A stretch of 48,084 nt of DNA, from positions 1 through 48,084 of IMG/VR virus record IMGVR_UViG_3300020180_000025; one strand, 5' to 3'. Below are positions 17,099 to 24,799 of this stretch, one piece after another. Origin of the DNA: a virus. Made by a program: the position numbers and the translations under genes. The notes under the pieces were generated by a model. It made no database searches. It was not told where the DNA came from and was given only the letters and a program-made list of their open reading frames with translations. Numbering within the stretch: the first letter of the stretch is position 1; each line of letters begins with the position of its first letter.

Positions 17099-18397
17099 GA
17101 CGTTTACCACGTCTTGACGAATATACCCACTACGAGAGCCGATGCGGACAGATAGCCATACCTTTGACTTATCGTGACGGTCTGGGATTGCGCCATCCAC
17201 CCCAATGAGAACCGATGTGTTGCGATACACCCGTGTAACGATGGATGCGGTAATATCGGCTGTCCGTCTCAAATTGACCCATAGCGTGCCTTTCGGGGAT
17301 AACCGTGCCGATTGCCACCGCTGAGGCGCGACTGGTTGGGTAGGTGGGGGGAGAGATGTGCCACCTCCAACCCCCGATACAAGTCGCTCGTGAAATTCGG
17401 TGTTGCCCGCGTAGTCCTGTCCAAAATCCCCAAATGAACCATACGCGAAAATTAGGATGCCCTCGACATTAGGCGGGTAGATGTTATCTGCCCATTTGAT
17501 TTGTTCCGCCATCGCCTGCCCATGTGTCCATTGGGGATAGATAGCGCGATACAGGTTTTTGAGTGACTCTGCACCGTCCAGCCCGTTTTGCCCCGCCGTT
17601 GCTGTATAATGGGCTTCCATTAACCGATAAAAGTCTTGGGGGATGTCTGACATTTTGCCCCATCCAAATTCAGTGATGACAGTTGGAATCGGCTTAAAAC
17701 CTAATTGCTCGGCGCGTAGGTTTGTCACCCAATTGGTGCGGAAGATGTGCCATGTGGTGCGGGGGTTGATTTGAGAAGCCGATGCCCACCGTCCAGGGTG
17801 CATGGCAGAAACGTTGTAGGGTGTCACATCTACCCAAGAGGTGAAACCTACACCCAATGGCAAAGCACCCCATGTATAGGCATGTCCACCGTAGTACATA
17901 CCCGCAGTCTCTGCGATGAATCGGATGAGTTTGTCGTACACGCCTGCCTCTGCCCAATCAAGCCGCTCATTGGCGGGTGGAAAATTCCCCAATACAGCGC
18001 GGTATCCCTTTGCGTGAAGCAATGCGCCAACCTCTACGAGCCAATCGCAGAGCGCACGCATTTCATCGGCTTTCGCAACATTCGGCTCATTCAACACATA
18101 CTTGACGGTGTTCTTAGCTCGACTATTGCGGATGAGCGATTCGACATAGCGCGAGGGCGCGACCCACGCTCTATCGTCGCGCCACACGTTGCCTTCATCA
18201 CGTCTACCATCCATGTGGGTGAGCCGATGAATTACATTCGCACCCGTGATAATTGTTTGCTGGGCGAGAGTGTCATCATTTATCACCAATGTCCACGATG
18301 AACGCAGACGAGCCGTTAGGTCTACAAAATAGGGTTTGTTGTTGATACCAGTCTCTAGGGCATTAAAGCCAATGCGTGAGCGTGTTTGATTTGACAT
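17084..18397 (-). CDS. Clan GH-A-like glycosidase with C-terminal SH3b-like domain (lysin candidate)
   Basis: 437 residues. The N-terminal about 340 look like a TIM-barrel glycosidase: acid/base Glu104 in VLNEPN and nucleophile Glu243 in VITEFGWG, the two-strand spacing of clan GH-A. A Pro-rich hinge (PPPTQPVAP) leads to an SH3b-like tail (GTLWVNLRRTADITASIVTRVYRNTSV, VWLSVRIGSRSGYIRQDVV). This fits an endolysin or cell-surface polysaccharide depolymerase. It sits between terminase-side accessory genes and the portal, downstream of a bidirectional terminator, so it probably has its own promoter. No holin is obvious next to it. The last codons lie in a repeat. Confidence 0.72.
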   Translation of the reverse strand: MSNQTRSRIGFNALETGINNKPYFVDLTARLRSSWTLVINDDTLAQQTIITGANVIHRLTHMDGRRDEGNVWRDDRAWVAPSRYVESLIRNSRAKNTVKYVLNEPNVAKADEMRALCDWLVEVGALLHAKGYRAVLGNFPPANERLDWAEAGVYDKLIRFIAETAGMYYGGHAYTWGALPLGVGFTSWVDVTPYNVSAMHPGRWASASQINPRTTWHIFRTNWVTNLRAEQLGFKPIPTVITEFGWGKMSDIPQDFYRLMEAHYTATAGQNGLDGAESLKNLYRAIYPQWTHGQAMAEQIKWADNIYPPNVEGILIFAYGSFGDFGQDYAGNTEFHERLVSGVGGGTSLPPPTQPVAPQRWQSARLSPKGTLWVNLRRTADITASIVTRVYRNTSVLIGVDGAIPDRHDKSKVWLSVRIGSRSGYIRQDVVNVNHLP

Positions 18398-18582
18398 TTG
18401 ATGTACCTTTATGGTCTATGAATTGCCGATAGAATCACTGTACACCAGTTTGCGGGAGGCATTTGCAGGGCAGGGCAGGGTAACTTTGAGCGTTGCAAAT
18501 CTATTTGAAGTGGTGGTACTGTGTGGGTAAAGCCTCTGGGAGTATCGGTTAAATCAAAGCCGATTGAGTGGGAAGGTAGGGC
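18398..18582. other. Gene-free stretch between lysin-like gene and terminator
   Basis: A 66-codon frame here is not convincing. The stretch holds a short repeat GGAGGCATTTGC (also near 20557, before the lipoprotein gene) within a longer partial match around GTAC. It is likely the 5' region of the lysin-like gene; no strong promoter seen. Confidence 0.45.
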
Positions 18583-18621
18583 ATAAAAAGCAATGTGCAT
18601 ATTTTGCACATTGCTTTTTAT
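18583..18621. terminator. Bidirectional rho-independent terminator
   Basis: Perfect 17-bp arms ATAAAAAGCAATGTGCA / TGCACATTGCTTTTTAT with a 5-nt loop. T-runs lie on the 3' side in both directions. It separates the HicB-like gene from the lysin-like gene. Confidence 0.85.
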
Positions 18622-18662
18622 CTGGTTTAGATTGTAATAGATGACTACTTATATCCTGATTT

Positions 18663-18935
18663 CTACGTAGTTATTTTAAGTCTAAAAATCGGCTTTTTAA
18701 GAGACGGTTGAGGCACACTCTCGCCACGCACCAACATCGCCTCAATATAATCTATCCGTGCATCGGCGAGTTCATGCAATGCATCTGCTTGAGTACGCCC
18801 TTGCGCCTTACAGCCCGGTAGTTCTGGATGCTTGGCTACCCAGATGAGACTGCCATCACATAAGATATCTGAGTTTAACACCACCACATAATTATATTGT
18901 GAATACCGTTTCGCTTCGTCGCGGTATAAATTCAT
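18663..18935 (-). CDS. HicB-like antitoxin-fold protein
   Basis: 90 residues from ATG 18935, immediately after leader element L. Sequence LIWVAKHPELPGCKAQGRTQADALHELADARIDYIEAML is the typical HicB partial RNase-H-like core (HPELPGC..G.T..EAL..L..A...YI). A short C-terminus (KKPIFRLKI) follows, without a clear DNA-binding domain. No hicA-like toxin of about 60 residues is next to it, so it is a solitary HicB-type protein, perhaps an anti-defence or regulatory protein. Surrounded by leader L upstream and the terminator downstream, it looks like a self-contained cassette. Confidence 0.75.
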   Translation of the reverse strand: MNLYRDEAKRYSQYNYVVVLNSDILCDGSLIWVAKHPELPGCKAQGRTQADALHELADARIDYIEAMLVRGESVPQPSLKKPIFRLKITT

Positions 18936-18999
18936 AGATTTTTTCACCGTTTTGAAACTACGCCACTTGAGTGGCTGTAGCGGAAACGGTACTCCTCCC
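18936..18999 (-). promoter_or_regulatory. Leader element L, copy B
   Basis: Minus strand GGGAGGAGT, stem ACCGTTT, inner hairpin with GCCACT-CA-AGTGGC, stem AAACGGT, 10 nt (GAAAAAATCT), ATG 18935. Same fold and spacing as the other four copies. Confidence 0.75.
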
Positions 19000-19025
19000 G
19001 TGTAAATAAATCGGACATTTAAAAT

Positions 19026-19114
19026 ACTGGTCAGAATTTGCAAGCCACTCCCTTTAAGGCAGGTGGTATCTGACCAGAATGGGTTTTTACAAACCACTGC
19101 CCTTTAGGGCGGTA
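19026..19114 (-). repeat. Repeat unit T, two tandem copies (3 and 4)
   Basis: First copy 19026-19070 starts ACTGGTCAGAATTTGCAAGCC. A diverged second copy, 19069-19114, reads TGACCAGAATGGGTTTTTAC, then CCACTGCCCTTTAGGGCGG. The inverted repeat in the second copy (GCCCTTTAGGGC) keeps pairing with different bases from CTCCCTTTTAAGGGAG, which suggests the hairpin is conserved. Confidence 0.75.
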
Positions 19115-19123
19115 ACGTGGACA

Positions 19124-19444
19124 CTATACATTAAAAGCGTCCTTTAGAATATTTGCAACAATGACCATTTGGTCATTATTGGCACGAATCGCGGTATCGT
19201 TCATACTATAATTTTTGGAATGGTCGAATCTCAGCGTGAATATCCCTTTTGTATTGTACGATAAACGATATCTATCGTGGTTTAGTAACATAGCAATGCT
19301 CTCAACATCGTAATTACTCTTGATTGCAAAAGTAATCTGCACTGGTGTATTACTTTCCGTAATAAAACGGATACTCCCGTATGCAACACAATCTGGAAGG
19401 CTATCGTTTCCTCCAAATATATACCATCTCGTAAAATTTCGCAT
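19124..19444 (-). CDS. Hypothetical protein, 106 aa
   Basis: Starts MRNFTRWYIFGGNDSLPDC behind AGAGGG. Mixed alpha/beta, with FITESNTPVQITFAIKSNYDVESIAMLL and a C-terminal helix (MVIVANILKDAFNV). No motif recognised. It begins 8 bases after the stop of the 150-residue gene upstream and is followed by two T repeats, so it ends a small transcription unit between terminase and lysin. Confidence 0.65.
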   Translation of the reverse strand: MRNFTRWYIFGGNDSLPDCVAYGSIRFITESNTPVQITFAIKSNYDVESIAMLLNHDRYRLSYNTKGIFTLRFDHSKNYSMNDTAIRANNDQMVIVANILKDAFNV

Positions 19445-19452
19445 GTAACCCT

Positions 19453-19905
19453 CTATCGGCGCTTACGCCCACTCAAACCCGTTTTGACAACCACTACCCG
19501 TACAGATTTTTTACCTGTCATATTGTCCGCGCCCAAGTTTATCCACTCTAATCCCTCGCCACGTTTCCCCATGACCTCGCGCAAGGGTAACTTGTGGTTT
19601 GGATGATGTATCGGCTCATTAGCCTCATCCGACTCAGACTTGATTTGTGCTATGACATCCGTCACAAAAGCATCTAACTGTTCCCCATCTAATGCCCTCA
19701 TTGCTAAAAATCTCCATCGGCTTAATCTCGAAAAATGCGCGAATACCGTATCCTCAGTGGGACGCAGACCACCGCTATCCGCACCGCACTCCATCCATGC
19801 AACATGCGTGTTCCAGACATTATCATCGGCGCAAGCGGACACTGCCATGCGTGCCGATTCTGCCTCACGGTTTATTTTGGCAAATACAGACTCGCGTTCT
19901 TCCAT
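19453..19905 (-). CDS. Hypothetical protein, 150 aa
   Basis: Start MEERESVFAKINREA at 19905, placed by AAGGTGGGC upstream; 19908 or a TTG at 19926 are alternatives. Helical, with SRWRFLAMRALDGEQLDAFVTDVIAQIKSE, and a basic C-terminus (VVVVKTGLSGRKRR). No family recognised. Neighbours are a lipoprotein and an unknown gene, all in a likely accessory block between terL and the lysin-like gene. Confidence 0.62.
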   Translation of the reverse strand: MEERESVFAKINREAESARMAVSACADDNVWNTHVAWMECGADSGGLRPTEDTVFAHFSRLSRWRFLAMRALDGEQLDAFVTDVIAQIKSESDEANEPIHHPNHKLPLREVMGKRGEGLEWINLGADNMTGKKSVRVVVVKTGLSGRKRR

Positions 19906-19939
19906 CATGCCCACCTTTAGTCTCAATAATTATCAACAT

Positions 19940-20506
19940 CTATTGAGGGCTTATAATTACCCTCATCCAAAACGTGGCGTACATATAATCCGTCACAACA
20001 ACAGCGACCCCCACCCACCCCGCATTTGTGCCAGTGTCCCAAATTTCGTAAACCGTGCCTTTGGGGAATAGGTAACGGGTGCAGACCGCATCGGCGCAAG
20101 CATAGAAATAAGTCGCCTCTGCCAATGTGTGTTTAATGAGCGCGGGTGCAGTCTGCAACACCTCACGAGTAGGTGTCGGGTCATCCACCAGTGTGGTGGA
20201 CACGGGAGACGCGAAAGAAGCCGATGGTGTCACAGTAGGCGTGTGTGTTGCGGTTTGCGTCTCTGTCATCGTTGCAGTGGGCGATGGGGTATCAGATGGC
20301 GCTTGTGTAGGTGTATGGGCATCGGTAGACGTGAGCGTATCGACGGGCGCGACAGTGTCCGTCTCTATTGGGGTGTCCGTCTCTATCATCGTTGCAGTGG
20401 GTGATGGTGTAAGTGTTGCCACCTCGATAATGCCCCAACATCCACAGAGCAGGAGCGCCGATACGATTAAAACAAGTGAATTTGTGTGCAGTATTCTGCG
20501 TTTCAT
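19940..20506 (-). CDS. Lipoprotein with Thr/Pro/Ser linker and SH3-like C-terminus
   Basis: 188 residues from MKRRIL (GAGGG upstream). Signal sequence with hydrophobic LVLIVSALLL and a lipobox-like LCGC. Residues about 35-115 form a low-complexity linker of TPSPTATMTET-type repeats. The C-terminal part (FYACADAVCTRYLFPKGTVYEIWDTG...GWVGVAVV) resembles SH3-type surface domains. It would be membrane-anchored on the host surface. Phage lipoproteins can block superinfection or act as spanin partners; neither can be shown here. The linker style is typical of Chloroflexota secreted proteins, a hint about the host. Confidence 0.75.
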   Translation of the reverse strand: MKRRILHTNSLVLIVSALLLCGCWGIIEVATLTPSPTATMIETDTPIETDTVAPVDTLTSTDAHTPTQAPSDTPSPTATMTETQTATHTPTVTPSASFASPVSTTLVDDPTPTREVLQTAPALIKHTLAEATYFYACADAVCTRYLFPKGTVYEIWDTGTNAGWVGVAVVVTDYMYATFWMRVIISPQ

Positions 20507-20619
20507 TCTGCCCTCATTTTGCAACCATCAATAAATGATATGGTACAACAAGTCTCAGGAGGCATTTGCTAGAGGCACGCACCAGCTTACTGTTGGGTGA
20601 AGCCGATGAGGAGTGAGAC

Positions 20620-21867
20620 CTATATGAGCCGATAAGAAAATGTCGCGCCATGATTGATAATGGCGTGCCATGCCAAAGCGATGCTCATCACACAATCATC
20701 GTGTAACCCTTCTGGGGAGCTATATTGAGAGCGCCCCGATACCCCGATGCGTTGCTCGTACGCCATAAATTCGCCTTTGATATATTCGTCATCAATGAGG
20801 GTTATCTCACGGCGGTCGAATGCCAATACAAGTGACTCTATCAAAACCGGCTTACTAGATGCTGTGGTCTCAAAACTCTCCACAGGTAGTCCCTCGCGTT
20901 GAAGTGCTTCGATGTTTGGCGAGCCGATAGAGTTACTCTCTGCCACTATAACAGACGGCTTCCACCTTTCATAAACCGACTTTAACCGCCCACGTTGAAG
21001 CGCCCAATCTACCCCATTAAATCGCTCATAGTAGACTAGTGTGCGCGTGTTAACATCCATCACTGACACCACCGTATAATCTTTGACTTTTGCCCAATCC
21101 ACCCCCATAACGAAGTTCCCTTGATACGCTGTAGTATGGGGCTTGGCTATACAGACCTCGTCTACATAACGGAATACCGCGCCTGTGCCTTCTAGGAATT
21201 GGGCTAGAATCTCCTGCTTGTAATCATCATCAGTCATGTTTGCCACAAGGCGGTCAAGCGCCGATTGTGGGAGATGTGGATTCGTGTGAGTCGGAAAGTT
21301 CCATGCCTGCCAATCGGTGTTGTTGGGGTCAATGGCATCTTGGTACAACTGAAAGAACCAATTGCGCCGTTTGGGAGTTGAGATAAATACAGCCGAGCCG
21401 TCATTGTCCGCCAACATAGGCGCTCCCACTGACCGCCACGCACTTGGGTGCAAATATGCACATTCATCGAGGACTAAGAGGTCTGTCCCACTCCCCCGAA
21501 GCGCGTCCGGTTGACGACCCGTTTTTACACGGATTTGCCCATCGCCGATACGAAGGATGCGCCTCACCTCATTCTTGTAGAATAGATTGGTGTCTTGCAA
21601 TGGAGAGAGCCAGTGCTTGATATACTCCCAGAATACATCAGCCTGCTCTTGGCTGGTGGATGACAGCAAGACATTTTTACCGTTCAAAACACCGTTATTA
21701 AATCCGTGCTTTTTGTCCCCGCCAATAGCCATGCGGGATGCCATCATCGTTTTGCCCGCCCGCCGACCCGCACAAATGACCTTAAATTTAGCGGGATGAA
21801 CGGCAATTTCCTGCTGGAGCGGATAAGGCGTGGGCAAAACGATTTTGACACGGGTATTATCACTCAT
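20620..21867 (-). CDS. terL: Terminase large subunit
   Basis: 415 residues from ATG 21867, directly after leader element L. ATPase: Walker A AGRRAGKT (33-40), Walker B LLVLDE (130-135), then a coupling motif in FISTPKRRNWFFQLY. Nuclease: first acidic motif VMGVDWAKVKDYTVV, later IVAESNSIG and a final GLHDDCVMSIALAW. This packages DNA into proheads through the portal. Its length is normal for compact TerL proteins. terS lies upstream, separated by a 335-bp repeat cassette rather than the usual short gap. Confidence 0.93.
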   Translation of the reverse strand: MSDNTRVKIVLPTPYPLQQEIAVHPAKFKVICAGRRAGKTMMASRMAIGGDKKHGFNNGVLNGKNVLLSSTSQEQADVFWEYIKHWLSPLQDTNLFYKNEVRRILRIGDGQIRVKTGRQPDALRGSGTDLLVLDECAYLHPSAWRSVGAPMLADNDGSAVFISTPKRRNWFFQLYQDAIDPNNTDWQAWNFPTHTNPHLPQSALDRLVANMTDDDYKQEILAQFLEGTGAVFRYVDEVCIAKPHTTAYQGNFVMGVDWAKVKDYTVVSVMDVNTRTLVYYERFNGVDWALQRGRLKSVYERWKPSVIVAESNSIGSPNIEALQREGLPVESFETTASSKPVLIESLVLAFDRREITLIDDEYIKGEFMAYEQRIGVSGRSQYSSPEGLHDDCVMSIALAWHAIINHGATFSYRLI

Positions 21868-21930
21868 AGAAAATTTTACCGTTTTGAAACTACGCCAACG
21901 AGTGGCAGTAGCGGAAAACGGTACTCCTTT
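21868..21930 (-). promoter_or_regulatory. Leader element L, copy C (terL)
   Basis: Minus strand AAAGGAGT, stem ACCGTTTT, inner hairpin whose loop region is changed (CCACTCGTTGG), stem AAAACGGT, 10 nt (AAAATTTTCT), ATG 21867. A one-base loss in the loop shifts the frame relative to other copies, so the element is not conserved as protein. Confidence 0.75.
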
Positions 21931-21948
21931 CGTATAAACAAAGCGGGC

Positions 21949-22018
21949 TAAATATCCCCGAAGGGAGAGGATTTTGCCGTAAGGCGGGCATCCTCTGACC
22001 CTCGCCGCTTGCGCGGGT
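21949..22018 (-). repeat. Repeat unit P, copy 1 (three-hairpin RNA candidate)
   Basis: Minus strand order: CCGC-GCAA-GCGG hairpin, then AGAGGAT...ATCCTCT enclosing GCCCGCCTTACGGC, then CCC-TTCG-GGG. It lies just upstream of leader L, copy C. Recurs at 26625 and 29547. Confidence 0.75.
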
Positions 22019-22173
22019 TTATGGTCACCTCGTCACTGTTATCTATCGGTTTATGCACATCACACTGGCTTAACCACTTATGCTTGTTTAATAATGTGCC
22101 GTAGTGTTCAGGGCTGGTGAAGCATCCCATAGTGCCTATATATTCACCCGTAACGGAGTCTTTGCTGGCTTAG
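22017..22173 (-). repeat. Repeat unit M, copy 2
   Basis: Nearly full-length match to 16891-17048 (shared GGTGAAGCATCCCATAGTGC, CGTAACGGAGTCTTTGCTGG-type landmarks). A 60-codon frame inside is judged spurious because the other copies do not keep it. Confidence 0.8.
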
Positions 22174-22230
22174 ACTGGTCAGAATAGGCTTGTTACTAGC
22201 CACTACCCTTTTAAGTGAGATGGTATCTGA
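22174..22230 (-). repeat. Repeat unit T, copy 5 (contains the end of terS)
   Basis: ACTGGTCAGAATAGGCTTG, then CTAGCCACTACCCTTTTAAG. The last codons of terS (PSHLKG and stop) are read from this repeat in a frame different from that used by the glycosidase gene at copy 2. Confidence 0.75.
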
Positions 22231-22784
22231 CTGTCCCGCGCATCCTCATTCACAATTTCAATGGTGACCTTATGGCTTTGGCTTCCATCGGCATTATTGC
22301 CCATCGTGCGCCGTGACCAATCTTGCGGGTTTCGGCGTTCAAGCAAAGTCATAGCGGCAGTCCAGTTACCCTCTTTGATGAGTTTGCCAGTTTCATCATA
22401 TTTAGGTAAAGCGGCATCAACAATCGTGTTTACAAGCCCTGTCTCTAACGTCAGGTTTGCTCTTTTTATCCTCTGCGAAAATTGCGTCAGCAAAGTTATT
22501 TGATGGTCATATTCTTTTTGCCGATGAGAGAAAATAGTATCCGTTTCGCTTTTTCTACGGCGTGGCGGTTTCGGCATATCGGCGTGTTCCTCCCCCACTT
22601 CCAATGCTTCACTAATTCGCATCCAGTGATAGAAAGTGGTTTCCGAAATGCCTGCCATCCCGCAAGCAGTTCGTTGCGAATTGCCGTTCATAAGTAGGTT
22701 CTCGATATTTTTTACAAGTCCCTCGCCTATGATTGGCTTTCGTCCTACTACGTGTTTCTTATTTGGGGCAGGCATCTTTGTCAT
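22203..22784 (-). CDS. terS: Terminase small subunit
   Basis: 193 residues. The N-terminal helix-turn-helix (NSQRTACGMAGISETTFYHWM, about 35-55) recognises packaging sites in this family. A central helical region with TLLTQFSQRIKRANLTLETG is followed by WTAAMTLLERRNPQDWSRRT, a common TerS C-terminal segment. The SD AAAGG abuts ATG 22784, so Met4 (22775) may be the real start. It lies four bases after the methyltransferase stop and upstream of terL. Confidence 0.82.
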   Translation of the reverse strand: MTKMPAPNKKHVVGRKPIIGEGLVKNIENLLMNGNSQRTACGMAGISETTFYHWMRISEALEVGEEHADMPKPPRRRKSETDTIFSHRQKEYDHQITLLTQFSQRIKRANLTLETGLVNTIVDAALPKYDETGKLIKEGNWTAAMTLLERRNPQDWSRRTMGNNADGSQSHKVTIEIVNEDARDSQIPSHLKG

Positions 22785-22787
22785 CCT

Positions 22788-23489
22788 TTACTCTTTAATC
22801 GCTATCCATCCGACAAAATTCATGTAACGCCAAAAAGCATCTACTTGTCGGAAGCCTGCGCTTACCAGCAACTCCTCATTCCAGCGTGCCGTCACTGGCA
22901 CCAGCACGCCTTCAAGTGATAGACGTTTTCTGTCTATCTGTTCTTGCGTATAGCCGTTCTCACGCTTCAGGTCGTGGTATTCACGCACCAACAAGCTATC
23001 TAGCTCGGCGGTTGCGCCTAACACCTTCTCCACGAGGATAAATACCCCGCCCTGTATCAGTGACTTAAACACGTCACGGACGATACGGTGACGGTACTCA
23101 ATCGGCGTGAATTGCAGTGTCAACACCGATAAGACCACACTGGCTTGTTCAACAGGTCGGCGTATCCGCAAATCCTCTTGGCGGATAACAACGCTCTCAT
23201 TGCCAGCAAAACGCGCACGCGAGGCGAGAGCCATCGGCTCGGATACCTCAATGCCCATGTACCGATTCGCGTCACCGAACCTTGCAACGAATGGCGCGAG
23301 GGCTTCACCCCGCGAACATCCTAAGTCAATTACCCATGTATCGGGTGCTACAAACTGTGAGCCGATGTCGAACACAGCATCACGCATTACATCCAATTGG
23401 GGGATGGAGCGTGCCAGCATGTCATCAAAGACCTGCGTCACACTGCCATCGAAATCCCATCTCCCATTGGGGAGAGTATTATCCTTCAT
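22788..23489 (-). CDS. CmoA-like carboxy-SAM synthase / methyltransferase-fold enzyme
   Basis: 233 residues. SAM-binding motif I VIDLGCSRGEALAPF (53-67). The whole chain follows the CmoA pattern as I recall it: WDFDGSVTQVFDDMLARSIP at the start, LTLQFTPIEYR in the middle, and YHDLKRENGYTQEQIDRKRL near 171-190. Arg189 in DRKRL lines up with the CmoA Arg that I recall binding the carboxylate of carboxy-SAM. CmoA makes carboxy-S-adenosylmethionine from SAM and prephenate for tRNA wobble uridine modification. No CmoB partner is seen in the window. Alternative: a plain methyltransferase. The start follows AAGGCAAA. Confidence 0.75.
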   Translation of the reverse strand: MKDNTLPNGRWDFDGSVTQVFDDMLARSIPQLDVMRDAVFDIGSQFVAPDTWVIDLGCSRGEALAPFVARFGDANRYMGIEVSEPMALASRARFAGNESVVIRQEDLRIRRPVEQASVVLSVLTLQFTPIEYRHRIVRDVFKSLIQGGVFILVEKVLGATAELDSLLVREYHDLKRENGYTQEQIDRKRLSLEGVLVPVTARWNEELLVSAGFRQVDAFWRYMNFVGWIAIKE

Positions 23490-23564
23490 TTTGCCTTCAG
23501 CCTTCCTTCATTTTGTTGGGTTACACTATAGATATGACAAATCACAAACCGAAGAGGTATGGAA

Positions 23565-24083
23565 ATGAAGCAAACAACACTATTTGAAACCCAACAGCTA
23601 TACCCATTACCACAGGGAGTAGGAAAAAACATCATCGTACTCCTTGACCTAAACTATACACTAGTATCCGATAGCCATTTGAAGAGCAGGATGCGCGGGT
23701 CGTATGGGTCAAAGGTGGATGTGGAGAGTTATCGGCAATGGTTGGTCGAATTGGTGAGAGAGCATACTGTATGTCTCTGCACTGTGAGGCACACAGAGTA
23801 TGCAGAGCGGACACTTGCCCACATCGAAGCCGAAACAGGGTGGAAGCCAGAACACGCCTTTTTTAATCCATTGGCGGTCTGGCATGGCAACATCGTGAAA
23901 GAACCATACCTGCTCGATTCGATATTCCCGATGTATGGAATACCAGACCGCCAATATTTGGCACTTGAGTCGGGACAGGCGGCGAGGAGCATGTACAAGC
24001 GCCACAAGATTCATGCTGTACCTGTGCCTTACGATGGTAGCCAGTGGGATAAATTGCCCTTCCCTGCCGAGTGGGGGCTATAA
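23565..24083 (+). CDS. HAD-superfamily phosphatase-like protein
   Basis: 172 residues from ATG 23565 (AGAGG seven bases upstream; ATG 23559 is too close). HAD-like motif I LLDLNYTLV carries Asn where the second Asp is usual. Motif II would be the Thr in CLCTVRHTEYAERTL, motif III a Lys in NIVKEPYLL, and a weak motif IV region in LALESGQAARSMYKRH. The replaced Asp could reduce phosphatase activity. It is the only plus-strand gene between 1 and 29900. Its distance from the RNA ligase gene (about 1.3 kb) allows an end-healing role like T4 Pnk phosphatase, which is inference. Confidence 0.6.
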   Translation: MKQTTLFETQQLYPLPQGVGKNIIVLLDLNYTLVSDSHLKSRMRGSYGSKVDVESYRQWLVELVREHTVCLCTVRHTEYAERTLAHIEAETGWKPEHAFFNPLAVWHGNIVKEPYLLDSIFPMYGIPDRQYLALESGQAARSMYKRHKIHAVPVPYDGSQWDKLPFPAEWGL

Positions 24084-24085
24084 AC

Positions 24086-24117
24086 AAAAAAGACCCTGTG
24101 TACACGGGGTCTTTTTG
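24086..24117. terminator. Bidirectional rho-independent terminator
   Basis: AAAAAAGACCCTGTG / CACGGGGTCTTTTTG stem with a tiny loop, right after the HAD gene stop. T-run on the plus strand, A-run on the other side, so it can also stop minus-strand transcripts from the 148-residue gene. Confidence 0.85.
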
Positions 24118-24260
24118 TAGCTACTGCCAGTTTTGTTTTTGAGGTAGGTTAGGACTCGCATTAATTCTCCCACGCGAGTCCCCCAACGGAAAATGAATAA
24201 AACTGAATATCTCTCTAATCGGCACTCTGAAATGCAGATTGTTGTTATATCCCTATTGTA

Positions 24261-24707
24261 TCAGCTTCTAAATCGGCATTTGTAAGCCGTTGCAAAGCAT
24301 GATACTCCTTGTCGAACATGGTGTGAGGTATTAGGCAAGACAAGTGGTATAGGTATGCTCATCTCAACTGGCTGGCTCAATCCAAGCCAGCGCCGATGCC
24401 GTTCAATAAGAAAGGACTGCAATTCTTCATACTGCTCATTGGATAACATTGATAGGTATTCAACATCACGCAAATGGGATGTTGTTGGTTCACCACTGGC
24501 TCTCCAATGGTCAGTTTCGCGCATGGCTTCATATAAATCATCTCTATTTTCCACAACCCGTCTCGCCCACCGTTCAAAGCCACCCATAGGACGCGGTTCT
24601 AAATCGGCTAACACGTCCCAAATGGATTGTGCGATTGCGTCCTGTTTCACGGCAGGGAGTTGGCTTATAACACTGACAACTTTCTCCAGTAGGCTATTGA
24701 GTGCCAT
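24261..24707 (-). CDS. Hypothetical protein, 148 aa
   Basis: Helical N-terminus (LLEKVVSVISQLPAVKQDAIAQ, IWDVLADLE) resembling short segments of addiction-type proteins. It continues WARRVVENRDDLYEAMRETDHW and ends basic with three Cys or His residues. Weak ribosome site. It is separated by 90 bp from the 102-residue gene upstream. No family recognised; a regulatory role is only a guess. Confidence 0.5.
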   Translation of the reverse strand: MALNSLLEKVVSVISQLPAVKQDAIAQSIWDVLADLEPRPMGGFERWARRVVENRDDLYEAMRETDHWRASGEPTTSHLRDVEYLSMLSNEQYEELQSFLIERHRRWLGLSQPVEMSIPIPLVLPNTSHHVRQGVSCFATAYKCRFRS

Positions 24708-24799
24708 CGGCTATTCACTTTCACGCGAGTTGTCGCGGATGAAGGATTCCAAATGCAATTGAATACCTAGTGCTTTGGGAGACACTCCATAACACCAAA

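Noticed and set aside
18409-18609. 66-codon minus-strand frame before the lysin-like gene
   Set aside because: Overlaps the terminator and has no protein-like composition or ribosome site.
18663-18935. HicAB toxin-antitoxin pair
   Set aside because: No HicA-like small toxin next to the HicB-like gene.
21948-22130. 60-codon minus-strand frame in the terS-terL gap
   Set aside because: Translates repeat units M and P; the other copies do not keep the frame.
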